Source: Candidatus Dadabacteria bacterium (GTDB lineage: Bacteria > Desulfobacterota_D > UBA1144 > Nemesobacterales > UBA2774). From it: a DNA stretch of 6,806 bases. The stretch covers positions 1 to 6,806 of the forward strand of contig JAGVLR010000251.1 of the NCBI GenBank assembly GCA_020054175.1. Direction: 5' to 3'. Position numbers and translations under genes: made by a program. Position 1 is the stretch's first letter; each line of letters starts with the position of its first letter. The notes below the pieces were generated by a model, which did no database searches, had not been told where the DNA came from, and saw nothing but the letters and a program-made list of their open reading frames with translations. This document shows positions 1 to 4,951 of the stretch, piece by piece.

Positions 1-344
1 ACCTGCACGGCGCCCGCTTTATGTATCGCGATTATGGATATTACGTATTCCGACGAGTTCAGCATGTATATGCCGACCCTGTCTCCAGGCTTCACACCGA
101 AATCAGATATAAGGCCGTTAGAAACACGATTGTCCCATTCGTTCGTCTCGCGGTAGGTGTGGGTGTTTACGAGGTTCCCCTCCCTGTCCGCGACGCGGAA
201 CATAGTCTTGTCCGGGAATTCGGCTGCGCCCTGTTCGAGGTATCTCGTTATGGGCAGCCATTCGGAAGTTTCGTCGAAGCTCCCGAACGGAAGATTCCCC
301 CGGCCAATGTATTTCTGGTCGCGCGGTTTAAAAAGAAGCAGCAT
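1..344 (-). CDS. AMP-forming acyl-CoA synthetase-like enzyme (ANL superfamily), N-terminal part only
   Basis: The minus strand reads 114 uninterrupted codons from ATG at 344 to the window edge, so the C-terminal four fifths or so of a typical 500-residue enzyme is missing. The visible part matches the N-terminal region of AMP-dependent synthetases: a PITRYLEQGAAEFPDKTMFR segment (about residues 31-50), a THTYRETNEWDNRVSNGL segment (61-78) and the hallmark KPGDRVGIYMLNSSEYV (85-101) followed by IHKAGAV. Family enzymes activate a carboxylate with ATP to an acyl-adenylate and then form the acyl-CoA. The ATP-binding P-loop and A8 motifs lie outside the window, so substrate class (fatty acid, carnitine or aromatic) cannot be judged. 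GAGGTGA six bases before the ATG supports this start. It follows trpG by 110 bases but has its own promoter, so it is probably transcribed separately. Family assignment is firm, specificity unknown. Confidence 0.85.
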   Translation of the reverse strand, partial: MLLLFKPRDQKYIGRGNLPFGSFDETSEWLPITRYLEQGAAEFPDKTMFRVADREGNLVNTHTYRETNEWDNRVSNGLISDFGVKPGDRVGIYMLNSSEYVISIIAIHKAGAVQ

Positions 345-378
345 GGAATTTCACCTCGGTAGATTAAACGGCTTTAGG

Positions 379-407
379 AATATATAAATTACAGCCGGAA
401 ATGTCAA
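379..407 (-). promoter_or_regulatory. sigma70-type promoter for the acyl-CoA synthetase gene
   Basis: On the minus strand TTGACA (402-407) and TATATT (379-384) are separated by exactly 17 bases. Transcription would start near 372, giving a leader of about 28 bases that contains the GAGGTGA ribosome binding site. The -35 is a perfect consensus and the -10 matches five of six positions. No operator-like palindrome is evident over it. Confidence 0.7.
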
Positions 408-416
408 CCTAGGGAA

Positions 417-437
417 TCCTCGCCTGGTCCGCGAGAA
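417..437 (-). terminator. hairpin after trpG, weak terminator candidate
   Basis: The minus-strand RNA can pair CTCGC with GCGAG (431-435 with 419-423), extendable by a G-U and an A-U pair to seven pairs with a seven-base loop. No U-run follows, so it is not a canonical intrinsic terminator. It lies between the trpG stop and the next promoter, where a transcript end would be expected. Confidence 0.2.
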
Positions 438-454
438 GATGCTTTCAGGAAAGG

Positions 455-1039
455 TCAGCGCGCCGCTCTTTCGCGCGCCAGGTTTATGAAATTGCGGAGT
501 ATGTCCTTGCCGTACTTGGTCAGAATCGATTCGGGATGATACTGAACCCCTTCCATGAGATGCTCTTTATGCCTTATCCCCATTATCTCCCCTTCGTCCG
601 TCCATGCGGAAACCTCGAACGCATCAGGGAGCGAATCATTCTCTATAAGGAGAGAATGATACCTCGTCGCCTCGAACGGATTCGGAATATCCTTATATAT
701 AGTCTTGCCGTCGTGGCTTATTGGTGACGTCTTCCCGTGAAGGAGCCTTCCGGCGCGCACTATGTCCGCCCCGTAAGCGTAGGCCATCGACTGATGCCCG
801 AGGCAAACGCCGAGTATAGGGGTCCTCCCCGCGAACTCCTTTATCACGTCTACCGAAACCCCGGCCTCCTTCGGCGTGCACGGCCCGGGGGAAACGACGA
901 TTATATCCGGGCTCATTTTTCCCACGTCCTCGAGGCTTATCTTGTCGTTACGCGCTACGGAAACTTCTTCTCCAAGCTCCGAAAGATAGTGGACCAGGTT
1001 ATAGGTGAAGGAATCGTAGTTGTCTATCATTAATATCAT
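455..1039 (-). CDS. trpG: anthranilate synthase glutamine amidotransferase subunit (TrpG/PabA type)
   Basis: A 194-residue class I glutamine amidotransferase, the usual length for free-standing TrpG. It hydrolyses glutamine and passes ammonia to TrpE for anthranilate synthesis. The start MILMIDNYDSFTYNLVHYL is the family's classic N-terminus; SPGPCTP (50-56), GVCLGHQ with nucleophile Cys79, and VQYHPES with His168 and Glu170 complete the catalytic triad. The oxyanion-strand glycine loop is intact. The open frame extends upstream to 1075, but that would overlap the trpE end and add an atypical basic extension; ATG at 1039 with GGAG five bases upstream is preferred. It lies 16 bases downstream of the trpE stop, so the two are surely co-transcribed and probably translationally coupled. 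Because no separate pabA is visible, the subunit might also serve aminodeoxychorismate synthase; that is inference. Confidence 0.95.
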   Translation of the reverse strand: MILMIDNYDSFTYNLVHYLSELGEEVSVARNDKISLEDVGKMSPDIIVVSPGPCTPKEAGVSVDVIKEFAGRTPILGVCLGHQSMAYAYGADIVRAGRLLHGKTSPISHDGKTIYKDIPNPFEATRYHSLLIENDSLPDAFEVSAWTDEGEIMGIRHKEHLMEGVQYHPESILTKYGKDILRNFINLARERAAR

Positions 1040-1055
1040 CTTTACTCCGAACTTC

Positions 1056-2537
1056 TCAGAGGCCCTTCTTCGCAACCTCTATAGCCCTCACTAGCGCCTT
1101 CACCTTGTTCACCGTTTCCTGGTATTCCTTCTCGGGGTCGGAGTCGGCGACTATACCCGCGCCGGCCTGCACGTATATTTCCCCGTCCTTTATCACGAAG
1201 GTCCTTATCGTTATGCAGGTATCCATGTTTCCGGAGAAGCTGAAATACCCGACAGCGCCGCCGTAAGCGCCCCTGTGCGAAGGCTCCATCTCCTCGATTA
1301 TCTCCATCGCACGCACCTTCGGCGCGCCGGAAAGCGTCCCCGCCGGAAAAGTCGCCCGAACGACGTCGAACGCGTCCTTGTCCTGGCGAAGACTGGCGAT
1401 AACGTTAGACACGATGTGCATCACATGCGAGTATCTCTCTACAATCATCAGCTCATCGACTTTGACAGTGCCTGTCTCCGCTATTCTCCCAAGGTCGTTC
1501 CTCGCGAGGTCCACGAGCATTATGTGCTCGGCCCTCTCCTTCGGATCGGCCAGGAGCTCGTCTTCCAGCTCCGAGTCCTCCTTTCCGTTCCTTCCCCGTG
1601 GCCGCGTCCCCGCGATCGGCCTGCTCTCGACGCGCCCGTCCTCGACTCTCACCATAACCTCGGGCGACGAGCCGACGAGCGTTTCGGAATCCGTTTTCAG
1701 GTAGAACATATAGGGCGAGGGGTTCAAAACCCTGAGCGCCCTGTAGAGGTCGAACTCGTCAACTTCGAGCTTCGTCTTCCACCTCTGGGAGATGACGGCC
1801 TGTATTATGTCACCGGCGTTTATGTATTCCTTGGTTTTCTTTACAGCTTCCCTGTAATCCTCCGGCCTGAAGTTAGATACCAGCTCCGTGGCCCCATCCC
1901 CGCCGGCCTTTCCGTTCTTCTCGTAATAGTCGCCCGAAGGTTTTCTAAGCCGCCCGATGATCGTGTCTATTTTTTCCAGCGCGGCGTTGTAGGCGTCCTC
2001 GGCTTTCTCTTTGTCGGGGACGAACGCGTTACATATGATTTTGATCTTATGATTGATGTTGTCGAATACGAGCACCGAGTCCGTGATCATGAAAAGCGAG
2101 TCCCAGAGCCCGAGCTCGTCTTTTTTATGCTCCGGCAGGTCCTCGAAGAACCTCACAATGTCGTAACAGAAATACCCCACGGCGCCGCCGTGAAACCTCG
2201 GAAGCTCCTCCTCGACCACCGGTCTGTAGCGGGACAACAGCTCCCTCAAGGCGCCTAACGGATCGCCCTGCCTTTTCGTGGTTACGCCGTCCTCTATGAT
2301 CTCTATGTCCTGTCCCCGCGATCTTATAATCACGGACGGCTCGGCCCCGAGAAAGCTGTATCTTCCCCATTTCTCGCCGCCCTCCACGCTTTCGAGAAGG
2401 AAAGCGAAGCTGCCCGTCTCTATCTTCTTGAAGGCCGAGACAGGGGTGTCGAAATCGGCGAGAACCTCCCTCCATACGGGAACGAGATTGCCCTTTTCGA
2501 GCTTCTTTCGGAACTCGGAAAATGTTGGGAAAATCAT
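1056..2537 (-). CDS. trpE: anthranilate synthase component I (chorismate-binding subunit)
   Basis: A 493-residue chorismate-utilising enzyme, normal TrpE length, catalysing chorismate plus ammonia to anthranilate and pyruvate, the first committed step of tryptophan synthesis. The N-terminal regulatory domain has SFAFLLESVEGGEKWGRYSF (43-62), whose LLES (47-50) belongs to the tryptophan feedback site; NPSPYMFYL (272-280) is the second feedback segment. The catalytic domain has SRPIAGTRPRG (305-315), LADPKERAEHIMLVDLARND (329-348), FPAGTLSGAPKVRAMEI (397-413), GAVGYFSFSGNMDTCITIRT (427-446) and AGAGIVADSDPEKEYQET (458-475). Ala309 in PIAGT, where aminodeoxychorismate synthase (PabB) usually has Lys, supports anthranilate formation. 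The feedback motifs imply tryptophan inhibition. MIFPTFSEFRK is a typical TrpE beginning, so ATG 2537 is right despite no visible Shine-Dalgarno sequence. It heads a trpE-trpG pair; no leader peptide precedes it. Confidence 0.97.
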   Translation of the reverse strand: MIFPTFSEFRKKLEKGNLVPVWREVLADFDTPVSAFKKIETGSFAFLLESVEGGEKWGRYSFLGAEPSVIIRSRGQDIEIIEDGVTTKRQGDPLGALRELLSRYRPVVEEELPRFHGGAVGYFCYDIVRFFEDLPEHKKDELGLWDSLFMITDSVLVFDNINHKIKIICNAFVPDKEKAEDAYNAALEKIDTIIGRLRKPSGDYYEKNGKAGGDGATELVSNFRPEDYREAVKKTKEYINAGDIIQAVISQRWKTKLEVDEFDLYRALRVLNPSPYMFYLKTDSETLVGSSPEVMVRVEDGRVESRPIAGTRPRGRNGKEDSELEDELLADPKERAEHIMLVDLARNDLGRIAETGTVKVDELMIVERYSHVMHIVSNVIASLRQDKDAFDVVRATFPAGTLSGAPKVRAMEIIEEMEPSHRGAYGGAVGYFSFSGNMDTCITIRTFVIKDGEIYVQAGAGIVADSDPEKEYQETVNKVKALVRAIEVAKKGL

Positions 2538-2544
2538 CGAGACA

Positions 2545-2572
2545 AGAATATAAGGCGGCCTGTCAATGTCAA
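2545..2572 (-). promoter_or_regulatory. probable trpE promoter with doubled -35 (TTGACATTGACA)
   Basis: The minus strand has two abutting perfect -35 hexamers, TTGACATTGACA (2561-2572). The upstream one (2567-2572) sits 16 bases before TATTCT (2545-2550), which matches four of six -10 positions; a better-looking TATATT (2547-2552) is only 14 bases away. Either choice puts the transcription start within a few bases of the ATG at 2537, consistent with the missing ribosome binding site. The duplicated hexamer could also be a half-site pair for a regulator. The -35 is clear, the exact -10 uncertain. Confidence 0.5.
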
Positions 2573-2589
2573 GAAACGCAGGAGAAATA

Positions 2590-2611
2590 CGCCGTTACCG
2601 GCGGTTCTTTT
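2590..2611 (+). terminator. terminator-like hairpin in the divergent trpE/mutase gap
   Basis: Plus-strand CGCCG (2590-2594) pairs with CGGCG (2599-2603) across a TTAC loop and is followed by GTTCTTTT. The stem is short. It points toward the mutase gene but lies upstream of that gene's predicted promoter, so it might block antisense or stray transcripts rather than end a gene. Confidence 0.25.
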
Positions 2612-2672
2612 AATTCATAGTGCCGCGGCTTGCTTCAGCGTATAAAACCTGGCGCATCCTTCGGACAGATTC

Positions 2673-2702
2673 TTGCCTTTCAATAATTATAGGCGATAGT
2701 AT
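2673..2702 (+). promoter_or_regulatory. probable promoter of the phosphomannomutase gene
   Basis: TTGCCT (2673-2678) and TAGTAT (2697-2702) are 18 bases apart, each matching four of six consensus positions. Transcription would start near 2709, leaving a leader of about 25 bases with AAGGTG as ribosome binding site. The surrounding 2679-2706 is AT-rich. This is the best candidate in the 197-bp gap but weaker than the promoters at 379-407 and 4807-4835. Confidence 0.4.
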
Positions 2703-2734
2703 TTTAACCCTCAGAGAGCTACAAGGTGCGCTTA

Positions 2735-4120
2735 ATGAAAACCATCAATTCCGGGATATTCCGTGAATACGACATAAGAGGCATAGTCGACGCCGATCTC
2801 GACGAAGAGGTCTATGAAACCATAGGAAAGGCTTTCGGCACTTACGTGAAGGATTACGGCGCCAGGGTAGTTTCGCTCGGCCGCGACTGCAGGCTCAGCT
2901 CGCCCGACTATGCCCGCGCCATGACAAAGGGCATCACCTCCACCGGTATCGACGTCGTAGACATCGGCATGGTGACGACGCCAATGCTTTACTTTTCACT
3001 CTACAACCTCGACGTCGACGGCGGCGTCATGATAACGGCAAGCCACAATCCAGGGGAATATAACGGCATAAAGCTCTGCCGGGGCAAAGACTCCATCTTC
3101 GGCGAGCAGATCCAGGAGATAAGGAAAATCGCCGAGAAGGGCGAATTTCACAAGGGGACCGGCACTGCTACGGAAACCTCCGTCGAAGAAAAATACGCCC
3201 TATTCTTAAAATCCAATATCGAGATAAAGCCGGGCCTCCGCGTAGCCGTCGATTACGGGAACGGCATGGTCGGGATGATAGGGCCGCGGATGTTCAGGGA
3301 GTTCGGCTGCGACATCAAAGAGCTCTACGTCACACCGGACGGCACATTCCCGAATCACCACCCGGATCCTACAGTCGAGGAAAACGTCGCCGAGCTAGCA
3401 GAAATAGTCTCTCGCGAAGGTTTTCAGCTTGGGATAGGATTTGACGGCGACGGCGACAGGGTCGGCGTCATAGACGGGGAGGGCCGCATAGTGTGGGGCG
3501 ACATGCTCGTCCTCATATATGCGAGAGACGTCCTCTCGAGAAAGAAGGGAGCCGAAATCATAGGCGACGTAAAATGCTCGAACCGCCTCTTCGAGGGAAT
3601 CGCAGAGGCCGGCGGAAAGCCGGTCATGTGGAAAACGGGGCACTCGCTGATCAAGAACAAGATGAAAACGGACGGCGCGGCGCTCGCGGGCGAGATGAGC
3701 GGGCATGTGTTCTTTGCCGACAAGTTCTTCGGATACGACGACGCCCTTTACGCCGCCCTTCGTCTGCTCGAAATAATATCCGCAACAGGAAAGACCATCC
3801 CGCAGCTCCTGGAAGGCGTGCCCCCGGCCGTCTCCACACCCGAGATAAGGGTCGACTGCCCCGAGGCGATAAAATTCCCCGTCGTAGCGCTCGTGAAGGA
3901 GAAGCTCGGAAAGGAGTATAAGGTAATCGACATAGACGGTGCGAGGATAGAATTCCCCGACGGGTGGGGGCTGATCAGGGCTTCGAATACGCAGCCCGCG
4001 CTCGTTCTCAGGTTCGAGGCACGGAGCGAAGAGAGGATGGCCGAAATTCGCACGATCATCGAAACTGCCCTTGCAGCGGCTATGAAAGAAGCGGACAACG
4101 TCCGCACGAATCCGACGTAG
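2735..4120 (+). CDS. phosphomannomutase/phosphoglucomutase (alpha-D-phosphohexomutase)
   Basis: A 461-residue phosphohexomutase of the bacterial PMM/PGM (AlgC/ManB) type, interconverting hexose 6- and 1-phosphates to feed GDP-mannose or UDP-glucose synthesis for polysaccharide, in the cytosol. The four domains show their signatures: FREYDIRGIVD (9-19), catalytic phosphoserine loop TASHNPGEYNGIK (101-113, Ser103), metal-binding GFDGDGDRVGVID (235-247; Asp237, 239, 241), sugar-specificity loop GEMSGHVFF (319-327) and phosphate-binding loop RASNTQPALVLRFEA (415-429). GEMSGH is the PMM/PGM signature rather than that of glucosamine mutase, but sequence alone cannot say whether mannose or glucose is preferred. 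The frame allows a GTG at 2726, but that GTG is part of AAGGTG, an ideal ribosome binding site six bases before ATG 2735, so the ATG is chosen. It is monocistronic here: the next gene converges on it. algC and manB are possible symbols. Confidence 0.94.
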   Translation: MKTINSGIFREYDIRGIVDADLDEEVYETIGKAFGTYVKDYGARVVSLGRDCRLSSPDYARAMTKGITSTGIDVVDIGMVTTPMLYFSLYNLDVDGGVMITASHNPGEYNGIKLCRGKDSIFGEQIQEIRKIAEKGEFHKGTGTATETSVEEKYALFLKSNIEIKPGLRVAVDYGNGMVGMIGPRMFREFGCDIKELYVTPDGTFPNHHPDPTVEENVAELAEIVSREGFQLGIGFDGDGDRVGVIDGEGRIVWGDMLVLIYARDVLSRKKGAEIIGDVKCSNRLFEGIAEAGGKPVMWKTGHSLIKNKMKTDGAALAGEMSGHVFFADKFFGYDDALYAALRLLEIISATGKTIPQLLEGVPPAVSTPEIRVDCPEAIKFPVVALVKEKLGKEYKVIDIDGARIEFPDGWGLIRASNTQPALVLRFEARSEERMAEIRTIIETALAAAMKEADNVRTNPT

Positions 4121-4157
4121 CATATCCATGCATTATCATCGCCGCGCGCTTATTACC

Positions 4158-4206
4158 TTTTGCTTTTTAACCCCCCCTTAGAAAAAGGGGGGTATGGGGG
4201 GATTTA
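4158..4206. repeat. dispersed repeat, C-run/G-run hairpin element, copy 1 (intact)
   Basis: The unit reads TTTTGCTTTTTAA, then a near-perfect hairpin pairing CCCCCCTT (4172-4179) with AAGGGGGG (4185-4192) over a five-base loop, then TAT and GGGGGGATTTA (4196-4206). A second, interrupted copy lies at 4350-4426. Its position directly after the mutase gene suggests it could help end or stabilise that transcript, although no U-run follows. Confidence 0.8.
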
Positions 4207-4217
4207 GTTTTAAGGTT

Positions 4218-4250
4218 GTCATTCCCAACGATTTCGAGCGCGCGAGGAAT
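4218..4250. repeat. GTCATT-type palindromic repeat, unit a (degenerate)
   Basis: It begins GTCATTCCC and ends GAGGAAT, with ATTCC (4221-4225) complementary to GGAAT (4246-4250) and a self-complementary CGAGCGCGCGAG-like centre. It resembles unit b but its stem is imperfect. It is one of three GTCATT units spaced about 44 bases apart. Confidence 0.6.
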
Positions 4251-4262
4251 CTCCTCACTTCT

Positions 4263-4293
4263 GTCATTCCCGAGTGCTTTAATCGGGAATCCA
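4263..4293. repeat. GTCATTCCCG palindromic repeat, unit b
   Basis: A perfect 8-bp inverted repeat, ATTCCCGA (4266-4273) and TCGGGAAT (4283-4290), encloses GTGCTTTAA; the unit opens with GTC and closes with CCA. This exact style of element (GTCATTCCCG...CGGGAATCCA) is, from memory, a high-copy intergenic repeat in many environmental bacterial genomes and is often mis-annotated as short proteins containing VIPECFNRES. Confidence 0.8.
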
Positions 4294-4305
4294 TATCCTT
4301 AATCC

Positions 4306-4344
4306 GTCATTGCGAGGGAGCGCCTTCCGCGACCGCGGCAATCC
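4306..4344. repeat. GTCATTGCGAG palindromic repeat, unit c
   Basis: It opens GTCATTGCGAGGGAGCG and closes CGCGGCAATCC, with ATTGC (4309-4313) complementary to GCAAT (4338-4342) around a GC-rich arm. It is a second repeat family, distinct from unit b although both begin GTCATT. Such GTCATTGCGAG...GCAATCC units are, from memory, widespread dispersed repeats; copy number here cannot be seen from one window. Confidence 0.75.
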
Positions 4345-4349
4345 CGTCT

Positions 4350-4426
4350 TTTTGCTTTTCATCCCCCCTTGGAAAAGGCCTGTCACGGCGAAGCCTTGCG
4401 AAGCCGGAGGGGTATAGGGGGATTTA
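4350..4426. repeat. C-run/G-run hairpin element, copy 2, interrupted by a 29-base insert
   Basis: The flanks match copy 1 at 4158-4206: TTTTGCTTTTC, a C-run plus CTTGGAAAAGG (to 4378), then AGGGGTATAGGGGGATTTA (4408-4426). Between them lie about 29 bases (4379-4407) absent from copy 1, which contain GCGAAGCC twice (4388-4395 and 4398-4405) and can fold through GGCTTCGC-type pairing. This looks like one small repeat nested inside another. Confidence 0.7.
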
Positions 4427-4528
4427 CGCACAACGTGCGCAGGAAACCGATGCGGCGATGTTGGCGCTGTACTTACTTCTGGGATCACCACTAGTTTCGA
4501 AAATGGAAGAATTATCCGACAGGAACAG

Positions 4529-4759
4529 CTAAATAGCCTTCTTTTTTAAGTTGTCCGAGTCGTTCTCATGGTTCTTTAAAGAGTAGTAAATCCGCTCGAA
4601 TTCCTTACGCGGTATGACGCCTTTTTCGAAGAGGGCCCCGACGAGTGTCCAGGTGAAGCTCTTGTCGTCTATCTCCACCCCGCTTTTTCTCAGGATAACC
4701 AGAATCGCATCCACGGCCTCCTGAGCCGAGTACTCCCCGTACTCATCCCTGAAATTCAT
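4529..4759 (-). CDS. small protein of unknown function (76 residues)
   Basis: I do not recognise this protein. It is a soluble, charged 76-residue product, MNFRDEYGEYSAQEAVDAIL..., with no signal peptide or membrane segment. Residues 12-27 (AQEAVDAILVILRKSG) and 50-63 look helical, and the tail (HENDSDNLKKKAI) is polar and probably disordered. The pattern of AVDAILVILRKSGVEIDD followed by FTWTLVGALFEKGVIPRKEFERI suggests a compact helical domain. It is very probably real: AAAGGAGGG lies seven bases before ATG 4759, and a near-perfect promoter lies about 50 bases further up. A GTG at 4762 immediately precedes the ATG in frame but is too close to the ribosome binding site. It is a stand-alone gene, separated from the nitrilase by a terminator and convergent with the mutase. 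Function unknown; small regulators or adaptors are possible but unsupported. Confidence 0.75.
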   Translation of the reverse strand: MNFRDEYGEYSAQEAVDAILVILRKSGVEIDDKSFTWTLVGALFEKGVIPRKEFERIYYSLKNHENDSDNLKKKAI

Positions 4760-4806
4760 CACCCGCCCTCCTTTGCATGGCCCTCGGTTTTCTCCCTTGC
4801 AATTGG

Positions 4807-4835
4807 TTTATATAACGATTCGATAGTAATGTCAA
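4807..4835 (-). promoter_or_regulatory. strong sigma70-type promoter of the 76-residue protein gene
   Basis: On the minus strand TTGACA (4830-4835) and TATAAA (4807-4812) are 17 bases apart. Transcription would start near 4800, giving a leader of about 40 bases. Only one base departs from consensus, the strongest match in the window, surprising for a gene of unknown function. Confidence 0.75.
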
Positions 4836-4871
4836 GAAGAGAAATGTTCGGTAATCCCGGATTTCCTGCGT

Positions 4872-4892
4872 AAAAATGCCCGCAAGTGCGGG
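4872..4892 (-). terminator. intrinsic terminator after the nitrilase gene
   Basis: In minus-strand RNA CCCGC pairs with GCGGG across a four-base ACTT loop (4879-4892) and is followed by CAUUUUU (U-run at 4872-4876). It lies about 60 bases after the nitrilase stop and before the next promoter, as expected for the end of that operon. Confidence 0.7.
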
Positions 4893-4951
4893 ATGTTCCG
4901 GTAGCCGCGCAGCCAGAAGAGGAGCACGGTATATGTGAGTTGGAAGTCCCG

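Larger units (their letters stand above)
4121..4528. other. 408-base non-coding gap between convergent genes, filled with dispersed repeats
   Basis: No credible gene is present. Positions 4121-4157 are unremarkable. From 4158 to 4426 nearly every base belongs to repeat-like units, listed separately. From 4427 to 4528 I see only a small CGCAC-AAC-GTGCG hairpin (4427-4439) and otherwise nothing recognisable. A 112-codon open frame at 4194-4532 runs straight through the repeats and has no ribosome binding site. No clear intrinsic terminator for either flanking gene is visible, so the repeat hairpins may serve that purpose. Confidence 0.75.

Noticed and set aside
21..362. Plus-strand frames at the left edge
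   Set aside because: They are antisense to the acyl-CoA synthetase N-terminus, whose frame carries the family motifs and a strong ribosome binding site.
1040..1075. 12-residue N-terminal extension of TrpG overlapping the trpE end
   Set aside because: The conserved TrpG N-terminus and GGAG site fit ATG 1039.
1275..2258. 327-codon open frame on the plus strand inside trpE
   Set aside because: It is antisense to a textbook TrpE with every motif intact, has no ribosome binding site, and its product is Arg/Pro/Val-rich low-quality sequence typical of frames opposite GC-rich genes.
2538..2734. trp leader peptide, attenuator or T-box before trpE
   Set aside because: No short Trp-rich frame or antiterminator structure is visible on the minus strand, and the predicted transcript start lies next to the ATG.
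3395..4129. 244-codon minus-strand frame across the mutase gene
   Set aside because: Antisense shadow of the conserved mutase; no family resemblance and no start signal.
4218..4344. CRISPR-like regular spacing of GTCATT units
   Set aside because: Only the first six bases are shared by all three units, the units are themselves palindromes of two families, there are no uniform spacers, and no cas gene is present.
4427..4439. CGCAC-AAC-GTGCG hairpin as a terminator
   Set aside because: Only five pairs and no T-run follows on either strand.
4194..4532. 112-codon plus-strand frame between the convergent genes
   Set aside because: It translates the repeats themselves (VIPECFNRES, RHCEGAPSATAAIP), a known source of spurious hypothetical proteins, and lacks a ribosome binding site.
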